From contig JAHFDP010000005.1 in assembly GCA_023248955.1 (NCBI GenBank), positions 48,827 to 93,691 of the forward strand: a DNA stretch of 44,865 nt. Direction: 5' to 3'. The notes under the pieces were generated by a model. That model saw only the letters and a list, made by a program, of their open reading frames with translations. It had not been told where the DNA came from and ran no database searches. Source of the DNA: Deltaproteobacteria bacterium (GTDB lineage: Bacteria > Myxococcota > Myxococcia > Myxococcales > JAHFDP01). Position numbers and translations under genes: made by a program. Each line of letters begins with the position of its first letter. The first letter of the stretch is position 1. Shown in pieces: positions 23,390-31,299 of this stretch.

Positions 23390-24736
23390 CTAGCCAAACA
23401 CGACCTGTAGCGCCGACTCCAGCGTTGCCACCGGCACCAGCTCCAATGGCGGCTTCTCACACTGCGCACCAGCACCGAGCGGAACAATGGCGCGTGTGAA
23501 TCCAAGCTGGGCCGCCTCCGCCAGTCGCGCCGGGAGCTGACCCACGGCCCGCAGTTCACCAGCCAGTCCGATTTCGCCGAGAACAAGCGTAGTTTCCGCG
23601 ATCGGCTTGTCCCGCAGCGACGAGACCAACGCGGCGGCGACTGCCAAGTCGCATGCTGGCTCAGTCAGCTCTAGTCCGCCGATGACGTTCACATAGAGAT
23701 CGCAGCCCGCCAGATCGATTCCACACTTTCGTTCGAGCACGGCGGCCAGCAATCCGACGCGCGCGGAGTCCACCCCGAGACACGTTCGACGTGGCGCCGG
23801 GATCTGCGAGGGCGTCGCGAGCGCCTGAACTTCCACAAGCACAGGACGCGTCCCGGAAAGCGTCGCCGCCACCGCGGTTCCCGGCGCGCCACGCGGCCGC
23901 TCCGCAAGGAATAGCGCCGAAGGATTCGGAACCTCACTAAGGCCCGATCCCTTCATCTCAAAAACGCCGATCTCGTTCGTGGAACCAAAGCGGTTCTTGT
24001 GCGCGCGCAAGATCCGGTAGGCGTGCCCACGATCGCCCTCGAAGTAGAGCACCGTATCCACCATATGTTCGACCACACGTGGACCAGCGATGGCGCCATC
24101 CTTGGTGACATGCCCCACCAGAAAAACCGGCGTGTCGGTCTCCTTCGCGAAAGCAACCAGCCGCGCAACCACCTCGCGCAACTGCGCCACGCCACCTGGC
24201 GCGCCACCCAACTGCGGCAGATGAACGGTCTGGATCGAATCGATTGCCAACGCCCGCGGGCGCATCCGTTCGGCGGTTGCCAAGATGGCTTCAACGTCGC
24301 CCTCCGCAAAAAGCATCAGGCCGTTCGAGAGCGCTCCCAGCCGCTCCCCGCGCAATCGGATCTGTCGCGGCGACTCCTCTCCCGACACGTAGAGTACCGG
24401 CCCCTGCTGCGCGATCGCATGCATGGCCGCAAGCAGCAGCGTCGATTTTCCGATGCCTGGATCGCCGCCCAACAAAATCGCGGCGCCAGGTACCAGCCCG
24501 CCACCGAGCACGCGATCCAGCTCGCCGATTCCGGTGCTGTCGCGCTTGACCGGCCCGGCTTCCACCGCCGCAATGGCGAGCGGCAACCGGGCAATACCCT
24601 TCCCGCTTGATCGGCCAACTTCCACTTCCCCCATCGACCCCCACGCGCCGCAATCGGGGCACCTCCCCAACCATTTTGGCGTGCGCAAACCACATGCCGT
24701 GCACGCAAATCCCGCCGCCCGCTCTGCCTTGGCCAT
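23390..24736 (-). CDS. radA: DNA repair protein RadA (Sms)
   Basis: A 448-residue RecA-like protein acting in branch migration of recombination intermediates. The order is: C4 zinc finger (Cys12, 15, 26, 29), Walker A GGDPGIGKST (90-99), the YVSGEES motif, the RadA hallmark KNRFG (247-251), and a C-terminal Lon-protease-like domain (DLAVAAALVSSLRDKP, LGEIGLAGELR). ATG 24734-24736 has GGGGAG upstream; the open frame beyond it is noncoding extension. It converges on glpK with a 40-base gap. All motifs look intact. Confidence 0.96.
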   Translation of the reverse strand: MAKAERAAGFACTACGLRTPKWLGRCPDCGAWGSMGEVEVGRSSGKGIARLPLAIAAVEAGPVKRDSTGIGELDRVLGGGLVPGAAILLGGDPGIGKSTLLLAAMHAIAQQGPVLYVSGEESPRQIRLRGERLGALSNGLMLFAEGDVEAILATAERMRPRALAIDSIQTVHLPQLGGAPGGVAQLREVVARLVAFAKETDTPVFLVGHVTKDGAIAGPRVVEHMVDTVLYFEGDRGHAYRILRAHKNRFGSTNEIGVFEMKGSGLSEVPNPSALFLAERPRGAPGTAVAATLSGTRPVLVEVQALATPSQIPAPRRTCLGVDSARVGLLAAVLERKCGIDLAGCDLYVNVIGGLELTEPACDLAVAAALVSSLRDKPIAETTLVLGEIGLAGELRAVGQLPARLAEAAQLGFTRAIVPLGAGAQCEKPPLELVPVATLESALQVVFG

Positions 24737-24831
24737 GTCCGCTCCCCTGTGAAAACGTACCTTACGCGAAGGGTCTGACATCGAAATTCGCGCGCTGGGC
24801 AGAATAACGCCCGTCCTTCTGTTCGACCCCC

Positions 24832-25731
24832 GTGCGCAAAAAAACGCTGATTGCCCTTTTTGCAATCGCCCACTCGCTCGCCTGCCGAAGTGTCTCGACG
24901 TACGTCGTGGACGCACCGTTCGAGAGCCCGCTCCCCCCCAAGATCGACGCTGACCGCGACGGACTCGTCGACGCCGAAGAAGACGCTCTTGCGCGGCTCT
25001 ACGCTCCGCTCGTTTACCTCGACCGAGACGAGCCCAACTTGCCGGCATCTACTCAATGGATTCGGGCACGCGTTCGGCTGCCCTTCGACCCCGATCCCGT
25101 GGACGGCCGCAAAGCCTACATCGCCACGCGCCTTCGCGCAGGCAGCCGTGACCCACGCGACTGGGTCACCTACGCCCACGTCTATTCCCGAAAGGACGGC
25201 GGCATCGATATGCAGTACTGGTTCTACTTCCCGTACAACACGGGCGCTTTTTTCTTCGATCACGACAGCGATTGGGAGCACGTCTCCATTATTCTCGACA
25301 ACACGCGCACCCCGGTCGGCGCCGCCTATGCGCGCCATCGCGACAATGCGCCAGGTCCCTTTCGGCCCTGGAATGCCCTTACCCGACTCGGGACGCACCC
25401 CATCGTGCTCTCCGCGCGTGGCAGCCACGCCAGTTACACCGATTCCAACGACGTTCCCTTTTTCGATCACGTTTCCGGGGCCGGACCGCGCTGGCGCACC
25501 TGGGAAAATGTCGTCAACGTGGGTGAGATCTGGGCACCGCGCAAGGGTTCGGAATTCATTGCCCTGCGCGGCCAGTGGGGCGGCAACGGATCTTTTTGGC
25601 CGGGAACAGATGCACCCGAAGGACCCGCATGGCAGCGAGGATGGTGTCCCGACGGTTTTCGAGGATGCGGACCGGCGCCCGTCCAACAGGCAGCGCGAAG
25701 CAAGCGTGACACCGATGTCCGAACCGAGTAG
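24832..25731 (+). CDS. Secreted Vps62-like lipoprotein with an EF-hand loop
   Basis: A 299-residue protein starting with GTG 24832. The signal MRKKTLIALFAIAHSLAC ends in a likely lipid-attachment Cys18. A canonical EF-hand loop, DADRDGLVDAEE (residues 39-50), is followed by the block LYAPLVYLDRDEPNLPAST, then VTYAHVYSRKDGGIDMQYWF and FFFDHDSDWEHVSIILDN, then RGSHASY. The WYF-rich, HDSDWEH-containing core is like the Vps62-related family seen in secreted plant, fungal and bacterial proteins; no enzymatic activity is established. The family call is moderate. It reads away from radA (divergent). Confidence 0.6.
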   Translation: MRKKTLIALFAIAHSLACRSVSTYVVDAPFESPLPPKIDADRDGLVDAEEDALARLYAPLVYLDRDEPNLPASTQWIRARVRLPFDPDPVDGRKAYIATRLRAGSRDPRDWVTYAHVYSRKDGGIDMQYWFYFPYNTGAFFFDHDSDWEHVSIILDNTRTPVGAAYARHRDNAPGPFRPWNALTRLGTHPIVLSARGSHASYTDSNDVPFFDHVSGAGPRWRTWENVVNVGEIWAPRKGSEFIALRGQWGGNGSFWPGTDAPEGPAWQRGWCPDGFRGCGPAPVQQAARSKRDTDVRTE

Positions 25732-25827
25732 CGCGCGGAGCACCCGTCGCTAGTGAATCAGGTAACCTAGCTGGCGGCACGCCGATTGCTTAAGATCTCC
25801 TAGCTGGAAAGTTCACTGGGAGGCCAC

Positions 25828-27777
25828 ATGCATCGTCGCGCCGCAGTCCTCTTGCTGGCCGCAAGTTGCGCTCAACAGCCCGCGCCATCCGGAAGAGGAA
25901 CGCGCGCTTCCGGGAGTGCCGCGCTTTCGAGCGACGATGCCTTCCTCTACATCGCGGATGCCGACAACAATGCGCTGCATGTCGTCGCCACTGCCAATTT
26001 GGCTCGCGTTGCCTCGGTGCCGGTCGGCAAATGGCCGGAGGCCGTCGCCGTCGGCGCGCACGACGAAATTTATGTCTCCAATCGATACGACCGCACAGTG
26101 AGCGTCGTCGCCCGCGGCAGTTGGGCGGCGCCGGTGGCCACCATCAGCGTTGGAGCCGAACCAACGGGGCTCGCGGTTTCGCCCGATCAAAAAACGCTCC
26201 TGGTGGCGAACAATTCCTCCGGAACCGTGAGCGTGATCGATGTGGATACGCGCAAAGTGAAGGGCGAAATTCCTGTCGCCCATGATGTGCGCGCCGTTGC
26301 TTTTTCACTCGATGGGCAAGCCTGGGCCACCGTCGCCAAGACGGGCGAGGTGATCAAGCTGGATCTCGGCCAGCGCGTGATGGCCCTGCGCATCGGACTC
26401 GCGCAATCGGTTACGCGCAATTCCGGTTCGGATTTTCTGGAGACCCCGCCGTCCGACTTCGGCGGCGACTTCAACTCCGGTGTCGACATGCCGGGTAACT
26501 CCAGCGCGCGGACGCCGGGCCAGGCTGTTTTGCTGGTCGTCTCCGCCGACGGGACGAAGCTTTTCGCTCCGCATGCGGTGTCCAAGCAATCCACCATTCC
26601 CACGCAAGAAACACGCAGCAGCTACGCCGATTCCTCCTCGCCAAACTTGCCACCCGCGCCGGTCGTCGCCCCAGCAGTAGCCACCATCGACTTGAGCGCA
26701 GGCACGCTGGTCCATCCGGACGCCACCGCTTCGCCCGGACACGATATTCCGCCGGCGATGCTTCTCTCTTCGGGCCACGCCATGAACGGTCCGGTGGCCG
26801 GCGTGGTCGATCCGACGGGCGAATGGCTCTTCTTGGTGAACCAAACCAGCAACAACGTCGCCGTGGTCAGCACCACACGCAAAGCGGTGGACAGCGACTC
26901 CTTGGATCAGGGCCTCTTCGGCATCATCGACGTGGGCGCCGGACCACGCGGCATCGCCATCAGCAGAGACGGACGCTTCGCCTACGTGCACAACCAGTTC
27001 GACGAAACCGTCAGCGTGCTTTCGGGCGTCGGGAGCGACAGCATCTCGGTCCGCAACACACTCAAGCTCGCAGAAAACCCGCTTCCCGCACCCGTGGCCC
27101 GCGGACGCGCGCTCTTCTATGCGGCCAACGATGCGCGCATGTCCGACACGAACGTGGGCGGCATCGCTTGCGCCAGCTGCCATCCGCAAGGCCGCGACGA
27201 CGGCCGCACGTGGCAATTTCCGGAAGGGCCGCGCAACACGCCCAGCCTGGTCGGCCGCCACATCGAGAAGACCGCGCCCTACCACTGGGACGGCAAACTC
27301 GAGACCATGCACTCGTTTCAAACCATCGTTCAAGATCGAATGGGCGGTTCTGGAATCGAGGACAGCGACTTCGACGAAATGTTGGCCTACCTGGCGTGGC
27401 AACCTGGGGCGGACAACCCCAACGTCGGCGCCCACGGCGAAATCAGCGCGACCGCGCAACGTGGCGCCGCCGCCTTCTTGAAAGCCAACTGCAACAGCTG
27501 CCACACGGGCGAAACGCTCACGGACAATGCATTCCACGATGTCGGTACACTCAAAATAGAAGCGCAGCGCGTATCCACAAATCTCATCGTGAGCGAGCTC
27601 AACACACCGAGCCTGGCCGGACTCTTCGCTACGGCGCCGTATCTTCACAACGGAAAGGCGGCGACGCTTTCGGCGCGGCTCTCCGATCAGGCGGGCCTCA
27701 CTGGAATTCATGGATCCACGACGCACCTCTCCGCGGCGGAGAAGGACGAGCTTGAGGCGTACTTGAAGACGCTCTAG
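25828..27777 (+). CDS. Lipoprotein with YVTN beta-propeller fused to a MauG-like di-heme cytochrome domain
   Basis: A 649-residue protein. Signal MHRRAAVLLLAASC carries a lipid Cys14. The first 400 residues form a propeller with YVTN-type blades (YIADADNNALHVV, IYVSNRYDRTVSVV, LLVANNSSGTVSVID, LFLVNQTSNNVAVV, AYVHNQFDETVSVL). The C-terminal 220 residues resemble MauG/cytochrome c peroxidase, with two CxxCH heme sites at Cys448-His452 and Cys555-His559, and the RNTPSLVGRH, APYHWDGK and APYLHNGK loops. It is probably an outer-membrane-anchored electron-transfer or oxidase protein. The ATG has GGGAGG upstream. The stop codon is the first CTAG of the possible MITE that follows. Confidence 0.85.
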   Translation: MHRRAAVLLLAASCAQQPAPSGRGTRASGSAALSSDDAFLYIADADNNALHVVATANLARVASVPVGKWPEAVAVGAHDEIYVSNRYDRTVSVVARGSWAAPVATISVGAEPTGLAVSPDQKTLLVANNSSGTVSVIDVDTRKVKGEIPVAHDVRAVAFSLDGQAWATVAKTGEVIKLDLGQRVMALRIGLAQSVTRNSGSDFLETPPSDFGGDFNSGVDMPGNSSARTPGQAVLLVVSADGTKLFAPHAVSKQSTIPTQETRSSYADSSSPNLPPAPVVAPAVATIDLSAGTLVHPDATASPGHDIPPAMLLSSGHAMNGPVAGVVDPTGEWLFLVNQTSNNVAVVSTTRKAVDSDSLDQGLFGIIDVGAGPRGIAISRDGRFAYVHNQFDETVSVLSGVGSDSISVRNTLKLAENPLPAPVARGRALFYAANDARMSDTNVGGIACASCHPQGRDDGRTWQFPEGPRNTPSLVGRHIEKTAPYHWDGKLETMHSFQTIVQDRMGGSGIEDSDFDEMLAYLAWQPGADNPNVGAHGEISATAQRGAAAFLKANCNSCHTGETLTDNAFHDVGTLKIEAQRVSTNLIVSELNTPSLAGLFATAPYLHNGKAATLSARLSDQAGLTGIHGSTTHLSAAEKDELEAYLKTL

Positions 27778-27884
27778 ACAAAATGGTTGGACCCGAAGTT
27801 CACGCGTAACGTGGGTTGCGCGACTTGGAATTCGCCAAGGCGCGTAGAGCCACAGCGGGAGACGAGTCCAACCATTTTGTCTAG
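27774..27884. mobile_element. MITE-like inverted-repeat element between convergent genes
   Basis: A perfect 19-base inverted repeat, CTAGACAAAATGGTTGGAC (27774-27792) and its complement (27866-27884), encloses 73 bases. The inside has its own hairpin (TGCGCGACTTGG/CCAAGGCGCGTA, loop AATTCG). The outer CTAG is palindromic, so the unit can be read as 15-base terminal repeats flanked by a 4-base CTAG target duplication, the layout of a miniature IS5-family-type element. There is no ORF inside. It could instead be a bidirectional terminator, since it lies exactly between two convergent genes. Confidence 0.55.
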
Positions 27885-28454
27885 CTATTTCGCCGCATCG
27901 AGCGCCAGCTTCAGGTGAATGACCACCTGATCATCGACTGGCACGAAGAGCAGTTGCGGGCGCTCCACCTTGAATGACTCCAAGCTGATGGGAAACGAAC
28001 CCTCGGCCGAAACGTGCTCGGCATCCGCTTGCGCCACCTCGAGTTCCACCGTCTGCGGAAGCGACACGCCGTGGAACGTCAATGTTCCCTTGAAATAAAT
28101 TTTGTTCTTCGCGGGGAACGCGGTCACTGGCTTCACGCCTGACGCCACGCCTTTGAATTCGACGTCGGGAAAGCGCGCCGCCTCGACCGTCTCCTTCATG
28201 TGGGCATCGCGGTTGCCGTTGCCGGAGTCGAAGCTCTCGATCTTGGCACGCACCTGGACTTTGATAACGCCGTCCGGCTGAACAAGCCCCTTGCCCTCGA
28301 GCGACTTGGTGACACCTTCGATCTCGTGGAACTTGTGCACGAGTTTGTAAGTCACGCTGCTCGAGGACGGAACAACCGAAAAAATACGGCCTTCCGCCTG
28401 GGCGAGCGGCGCGAACAGCAAAGCAATGAGCGCAGTGGCGACGAAGCGATGCAT
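27885..28454 (-). CDS. YceI family periplasmic lipid-binding protein
   Basis: A 189-residue protein with a signal peptide (MHRFVATALIALLFAPLAQA). The body is a lipocalin-like YceI barrel: VTYKLVHKFHEIEGVTKSLE, RDAHMKETVEAARFPDVEFK, YFKGTLTFHGVSLPQTVELE and SFKVERPQLL. Such proteins bind long polyisoprenoid or similar lipids in the periplasm. ATG at 28452-28454 has GAGGAG six bases upstream. It starts 22 bases after the stop of the upstream thioesterase gene and is likely cotranscribed. Its own stop follows the MITE-like element. Confidence 0.9.
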   Translation of the reverse strand: MHRFVATALIALLFAPLAQAEGRIFSVVPSSSSVTYKLVHKFHEIEGVTKSLEGKGLVQPDGVIKVQVRAKIESFDSGNGNRDAHMKETVEAARFPDVEFKGVASGVKPVTAFPAKNKIYFKGTLTFHGVSLPQTVELEVAQADAEHVSAEGSFPISLESFKVERPQLLFVPVDDQVVIHLKLALDAAK

Positions 28455-28476
28455 CGTTTTCTCCTCGAGGAATGGG

Positions 28477-28935
28477 TTACCAACGGTGAAAAGCCGGATG
28501 TCCTTCTTTGACGACGACAAACACGCCCCGACAAGTGGCGGTAACTTGCCCACGCGCCGAAAGCGTGGCCTCCACTGTCGCCTTGTCGGCGGTCGACTCA
28601 ACGACGCGCGCGACGAGATGAACGGGGCCATCCATCGGCGTGGGGCGGCGCAACTTGACGGCAAACTCGGCGGTGACTGTGCAAGGCGGCTTCTCTTCGC
28701 CGCGCTGCCGCATGAAGTGCCAGGCCGCCGTCCAGTTGGAGTGGCAATCGAGCAGCGCCCCGCAGATGCCGCCGTTGAGCATGCCGGGGAACGCCTCGTG
28801 ATGCGGCTCCGGCGTAAAATCGGCGATCAGCCCTTCGCCCTGCGGGAGACTTTTGATGCGCAGGCCCTTCTCGTTCGCTGGGCCACAGCCAAAGCAGCGA
28901 TTTTGAGGCGCGTAGAGATCTTGCAGCGACACCAT
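28477..28935 (-). CDS. PaaI-type hotdog-fold thioesterase
   Basis: A 152-residue acyl-CoA thioesterase-like protein. The N-terminus has a CxxC pair (CFGCGPANEKGL), common in this subgroup, and then the hotdog core: PHHEAFPGMLNGGICGALLD (active-site-type loop with HEAFPGM and GG), CTVTAEFAVKLRRPTPMDGP and LVARVVESTADKATVEATLS. It would hydrolyse aryl- or acyl-CoA; the substrate is unknown. ATG 28933-28935. It forms a pair with yceI and is divergent from the SDR gene. Confidence 0.8.
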   Translation of the reverse strand: MVSLQDLYAPQNRCFGCGPANEKGLRIKSLPQGEGLIADFTPEPHHEAFPGMLNGGICGALLDCHSNWTAAWHFMRQRGEEKPPCTVTAEFAVKLRRPTPMDGPVHLVARVVESTADKATVEATLSARGQVTATCRGVFVVVKEGHPAFHRW

Positions 28936-29033
28936 GCGTTCATTCTAGAACGGTCGTTTGCGCGCTGCACATTTTCGGACCACGTATTTTGGTAAACCGG
29001 CGTTCACGCAACGTTCACGAGAGGCGGGCTAAG

Positions 29034-29840
29034 ATGATCGACATGAAGACATCGCCGTTTCGCCCGGGACTTTTCAACGGCCGCACCTACGTCGTCACCG
29101 GCGGCGGCACTGGCATGGGCCGCGCGGTGGCGCTGGAGCTGGCCTCGCTGGGCGCACGCGTGGCGATTTGCGGGCGGCGGCCGGAACCCATCAATGCCGT
29201 GGCCGAAGAGATCAAAACACTGGGCCACGAGTGTCTCGCCATGCCATGCGACATCCGCGAGCCAGCGCTGGTCAACGCCTTCGTCGACGCGGTGCTGACG
29301 CGCTTCTCGCGCATCGACGGACTCGTCAACAACGCCGGCGGTCAGTTCGTATCACCCGCGCTGGCCATGAGCCCCAACGGATTCGCGGCGGTGGTGAAAA
29401 ACAATCTGCTCGGTACCTTCAACATGACGCACGCCATCGCCACGAAAGCGTTTCTCGAATCGGGCGGCGGCCGCGTGGTGAACGTGACGGCGCAGGTGCA
29501 GCGCGGCTTTCCGGGGATGGCGCACACCGGCGCGGCGCGGGCGGGCGTGGAAAATCTCGCACGCACGCTGGCCGTGGAGTGGGCACCGATGCGCATTCAG
29601 GTGAACACCATCGCGCCGGGGACGATTCGCTCGACGGGCACGGACAACTATCCGCCGGAGTTCATCGAGCGATCACGGACGCAGACGCCGAGCAAGCGCC
29701 TGGGCACCGTGGAGGAAGTGGCGCATCTCGCGTGCTACCTGCTCTCGGACGCGGCAGATTTCATCACCGGGTCGACCTTTACGATCGACGGTGGCGGCGC
29801 GTTGTGGGGAAATATTTGGGATGTGCCGGAGCCTGGTTAG
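29034..29840 (+). CDS. SDR-family enoyl-CoA reductase, PECR/DECR-like
   Basis: A 268-residue short-chain dehydrogenase. The NADP site TGGGTGMG (22-29) and NNAGG (99-103) are intact. In place of the usual Tyr-x-x-x-Lys there is HTGAARAG (164-171), the pattern I recall from peroxisomal trans-2-enoyl-CoA reductase and related 2,4-dienoyl-CoA reductases, and the C-terminal AADFITGSTFTIDGGGALWG also fits. It probably reduces unsaturated fatty acyl-CoA. ATG 29034-29036; a second ATG at 29043 is possible. Divergent from the thioesterase, suggesting shared fatty-acyl metabolism. Confidence 0.85.
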   Translation: MIDMKTSPFRPGLFNGRTYVVTGGGTGMGRAVALELASLGARVAICGRRPEPINAVAEEIKTLGHECLAMPCDIREPALVNAFVDAVLTRFSRIDGLVNNAGGQFVSPALAMSPNGFAAVVKNNLLGTFNMTHAIATKAFLESGGGRVVNVTAQVQRGFPGMAHTGAARAGVENLARTLAVEWAPMRIQVNTIAPGTIRSTGTDNYPPEFIERSRTQTPSKRLGTVEEVAHLACYLLSDAADFITGSTFTIDGGGALWGNIWDVPEPG

Positions 29841-29857
29841 CAGCGCAACCGTTTAAT

Positions 29858-29873
29858 TACTACAATTGTAGTA
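29858..29873. promoter_or_regulatory. BlaI/MecI-type operator 1
   Basis: TACTACAATTGTAGTA is a perfect 16-bp palindrome with the TACA...TGTA core bound by BlaI/MecI/CopY winged-helix repressors. It precedes the BlaI gene by 33 bases. A second copy lies 25 bases downstream, centre to centre. Confidence 0.8.
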
Positions 29874-29882
29874 TCCGTCACC

Positions 29883-29898
29883 TACTACAATCGTAGTA
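29883..29898. promoter_or_regulatory. BlaI/MecI-type operator 2, overlapping the blaI promoter
   Basis: TACTACAATCGTAGTA differs from operator 1 in one central base. It ends eight bases before the blaI ATG and contains TACAAT (29886-29891), a good -10 box, so binding would block transcription of the repressor itself. The predicted transcript would begin close to the ATG, so its leader is very short. Confidence 0.75.
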
Positions 29899-29906
29899 AT
29901 CAATGA

Positions 29907-30293
29907 ATGTCGCGCCAACACGCCCCAACAACCGCTGCGGAATTTCGGATCCTCAAAGCACTCTGGCGCACCGGCAGCGGGCCGGTCGCCGAAGTCGGCG
30001 CCAAGTACCATGAGCTCTTTCGCGAGCGGCCCGCCTACACGACGGTCATGACGCTCCTGGGTCGCCTCGTCGCCAAGGGTCTGGTGCAGGTCGACAAGTC
30101 TCGCGAGCCCTATCTCTATTCCGCGGCCGTCCGCGAGCAGTCGGTCCTGGGCGCTCAACTTCGGCAGTTCGTCGACCACGTTTTCGACGGCAACGCCAAA
30201 GCGTTGGTGCTGGGCCTGCTTGAAAACGAGTCGCTGAGTGCAAAAGACCTCCGCCGCATCGAGCGAAAACTCGAGAAGGGCGGGAAGCGGTGA
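29907..30293 (+). CDS. BlaI/MecI/CopY family transcriptional repressor
   Basis: A 128-residue winged-helix repressor: TTAAEFRILKALWRTGSGPV, AEVGAKYHELFRERPAYTTV (recognition helix region), MTLLGRLVAKGLVQVDKSRE and a C-terminal dimerisation helix with the usual protease-sensitive region (NAKALVLGLLENESLSAKDL). Such repressors bind paired operators and are released when a BlaR1-type membrane protease cleaves them. Two matching operators lie just upstream. Normally the next gene encodes that protease; here only a stump remains (see the following entries). Start ATG 29907-29909 with no visible Shine-Dalgarno sequence. Confidence 0.92.
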   Translation: MSRQHAPTTAAEFRILKALWRTGSGPVAEVGAKYHELFRERPAYTTVMTLLGRLVAKGLVQVDKSREPYLYSAAVREQSVLGAQLRQFVDHVFDGNAKALVLGLLENESLSAKDLRRIERKLEKGGKR

Positions 30294-30299
30294 CGGTCT

Positions 30300-30398
30300 T
30301 TGGATTCCCTTCTCGATCTCTATTGCCACATTCACGCTCGGAACGATTTCCAACTCGCGATGCTCTCGCGAACCTCACAGCTCGAAAGGAGAATTGAC
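30300..30398 (+). pseudogene. Possible stump of a BlaR1/M56-type peptidase
   Basis: From TTG 30300 the frame reads DLYCHIHARNDFQLAML then SRTSQLERRIDMLLTKAP and runs without a stop into the next entry. The SRTSQLERRI-x-MLL pattern followed by a hydrophobic helix is what I expect at the end of the metalloprotease domain of M56/BlaR1 proteins, just before their last transmembrane segment. The rest of the protease, including the HExxH zinc site, is missing. BlaI and BlaR1 genes usually overlap, which fits the six-base distance here. The sequence identity is judged by eye only. Confidence 0.4.
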
Positions 30399-30830
30399 AT
30401 GCTTCTCACCAAAGCACCCGCTCGGTCGTTCCGCTACGCCGGTGCAGTAATCGCCGGTTGGGCAATTTTGTCGCTCGCTGGAAGCGTGCGTGCCGGAGAC
30501 AATTCTCCGAAGCCGATCGTGATGTCGGATGGACTGAAGCGAGAAGAAATCGGTGGGGTCATTAAGAATCACTGGAACGAGATCAAGCACTGCTACGAAG
30601 ATGGCCTGACGAGAAACGGCGCGCTCGCGGGAAAGATCACCGCCTTTTGGGTAATCAGTCCTACCGGCGCGGTTGACGATGTCCGAATTCAGAATTCCAC
30701 GCTCGCCGATCAACACGTGCAAGACTGCATGACATCGGCGATCCGCGAGTGGCAATTTCCGGCGCCGAAGGGCGGCGGCAATGTCAATGTGACCTATCCG
30801 TGGGTCTTCCTGCCCGCGAAAACAAAATAG
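30399..30830 (+). CDS. Membrane-anchored AgmX/PglI C-terminal domain protein
   Basis: A 143-residue protein. A single N-terminal helix (RYAGAVIAGWAILSLAGSVRA, about 12-32) anchors it or exports it. The remainder, KREEIGGVIKNHWNEIKHCY, EDGLTRNGALAGKITAFWVI, GAVDDVRIQNSTLADQHVQD then CMTSAIREWQFPAPKGGG, has the CYE and WxFPxPxGGG signature of the AgmX/PglI C-terminal domain, a TonB-like fold found mostly in myxobacteria. ATG 30399-30401 has AAAGGAG seven bases before it, but the frame is open back to 30300. It may be the surviving end of a BlaR1-type protein whose sensor part was this domain. Confidence 0.75.
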   Translation: MLLTKAPARSFRYAGAVIAGWAILSLAGSVRAGDNSPKPIVMSDGLKREEIGGVIKNHWNEIKHCYEDGLTRNGALAGKITAFWVISPTGAVDDVRIQNSTLADQHVQDCMTSAIREWQFPAPKGGGNVNVTYPWVFLPAKTK

Positions 30831-30891
30831 GCCATCGTTAATGCCCGCCGTCGGCTCCCGGCCTAAGTCACATGAGTAGGAAAACGTGGGA

Positions 30892-31299
30892 TTATTCAGG
30901 TCCGACTATCGTGAACCGGCCGTATTGACGAAAGTGTTCATCGAATGCGAACGCGGTGGAGACGCTGCGTTTTTCCATGACGGCAAAGCAGACGGCGTCG
31001 CAAAAACTGAAATCTTTGTCGTCGTACGTGGCCAGAATCTCCTGGGCTCGCTCTTCTTCGTGCCTGGTGACATGAACCACCGGTAAGCTTGCCGACAACA
31101 ACCATTCACGCGCAATGGCCCGTCCGAGTTTGGAAAGGAGAAGGGCATGCGTCTCGGCGAGCGTGTAGTTGGTGATGAAGCTGGGCCGCTTATGTTTGGC
31201 GATATCAACAGCGACGCGCTTTGCGGCAGCATGATCAGCGTCTTTCCCGTCGATGAGCGCCAGGATGGCCCCAGAATCCCAGAGCACGGTTCGTCTCAT
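30892..31299 (-). CDS. PIN-domain toxin (VapC-like)
   Basis: A 135-residue PIN ribonuclease with its four acidic residues: Asp8 in WDSGAILALID, Glu49 in TLAETHALLL, Asp101 in FCDAVCFAVM and Asp120 in FAFDEHF. The family cleaves tRNA, rRNA or mRNA when unrestrained. The ATG at 31297-31299 overlaps the stop of the upstream gene (ATGA), the standard antitoxin-toxin arrangement. It is unrelated at the N-terminus to the VapC at 7958, so there are two independent PIN toxins in the window. Confidence 0.85.
   Translation of the reverse strand: MRRTVLWDSGAILALIDGKDADHAAAKRVAVDIAKHKRPSFITNYTLAETHALLLSKLGRAIAREWLLSASLPVVHVTRHEEERAQEILATYDDKDFSFCDAVCFAVMEKRSVSTAFAFDEHFRQYGRFTIVGPE

Noticed and set aside
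27774-27884. Simple rho-independent terminator reading of the inverted repeat
   Set aside because: There is no run of T after the stem and the CTAG-bounded perfect repeat is longer than needed, so a MITE seemed at least as likely; I keep the terminator as the alternative.
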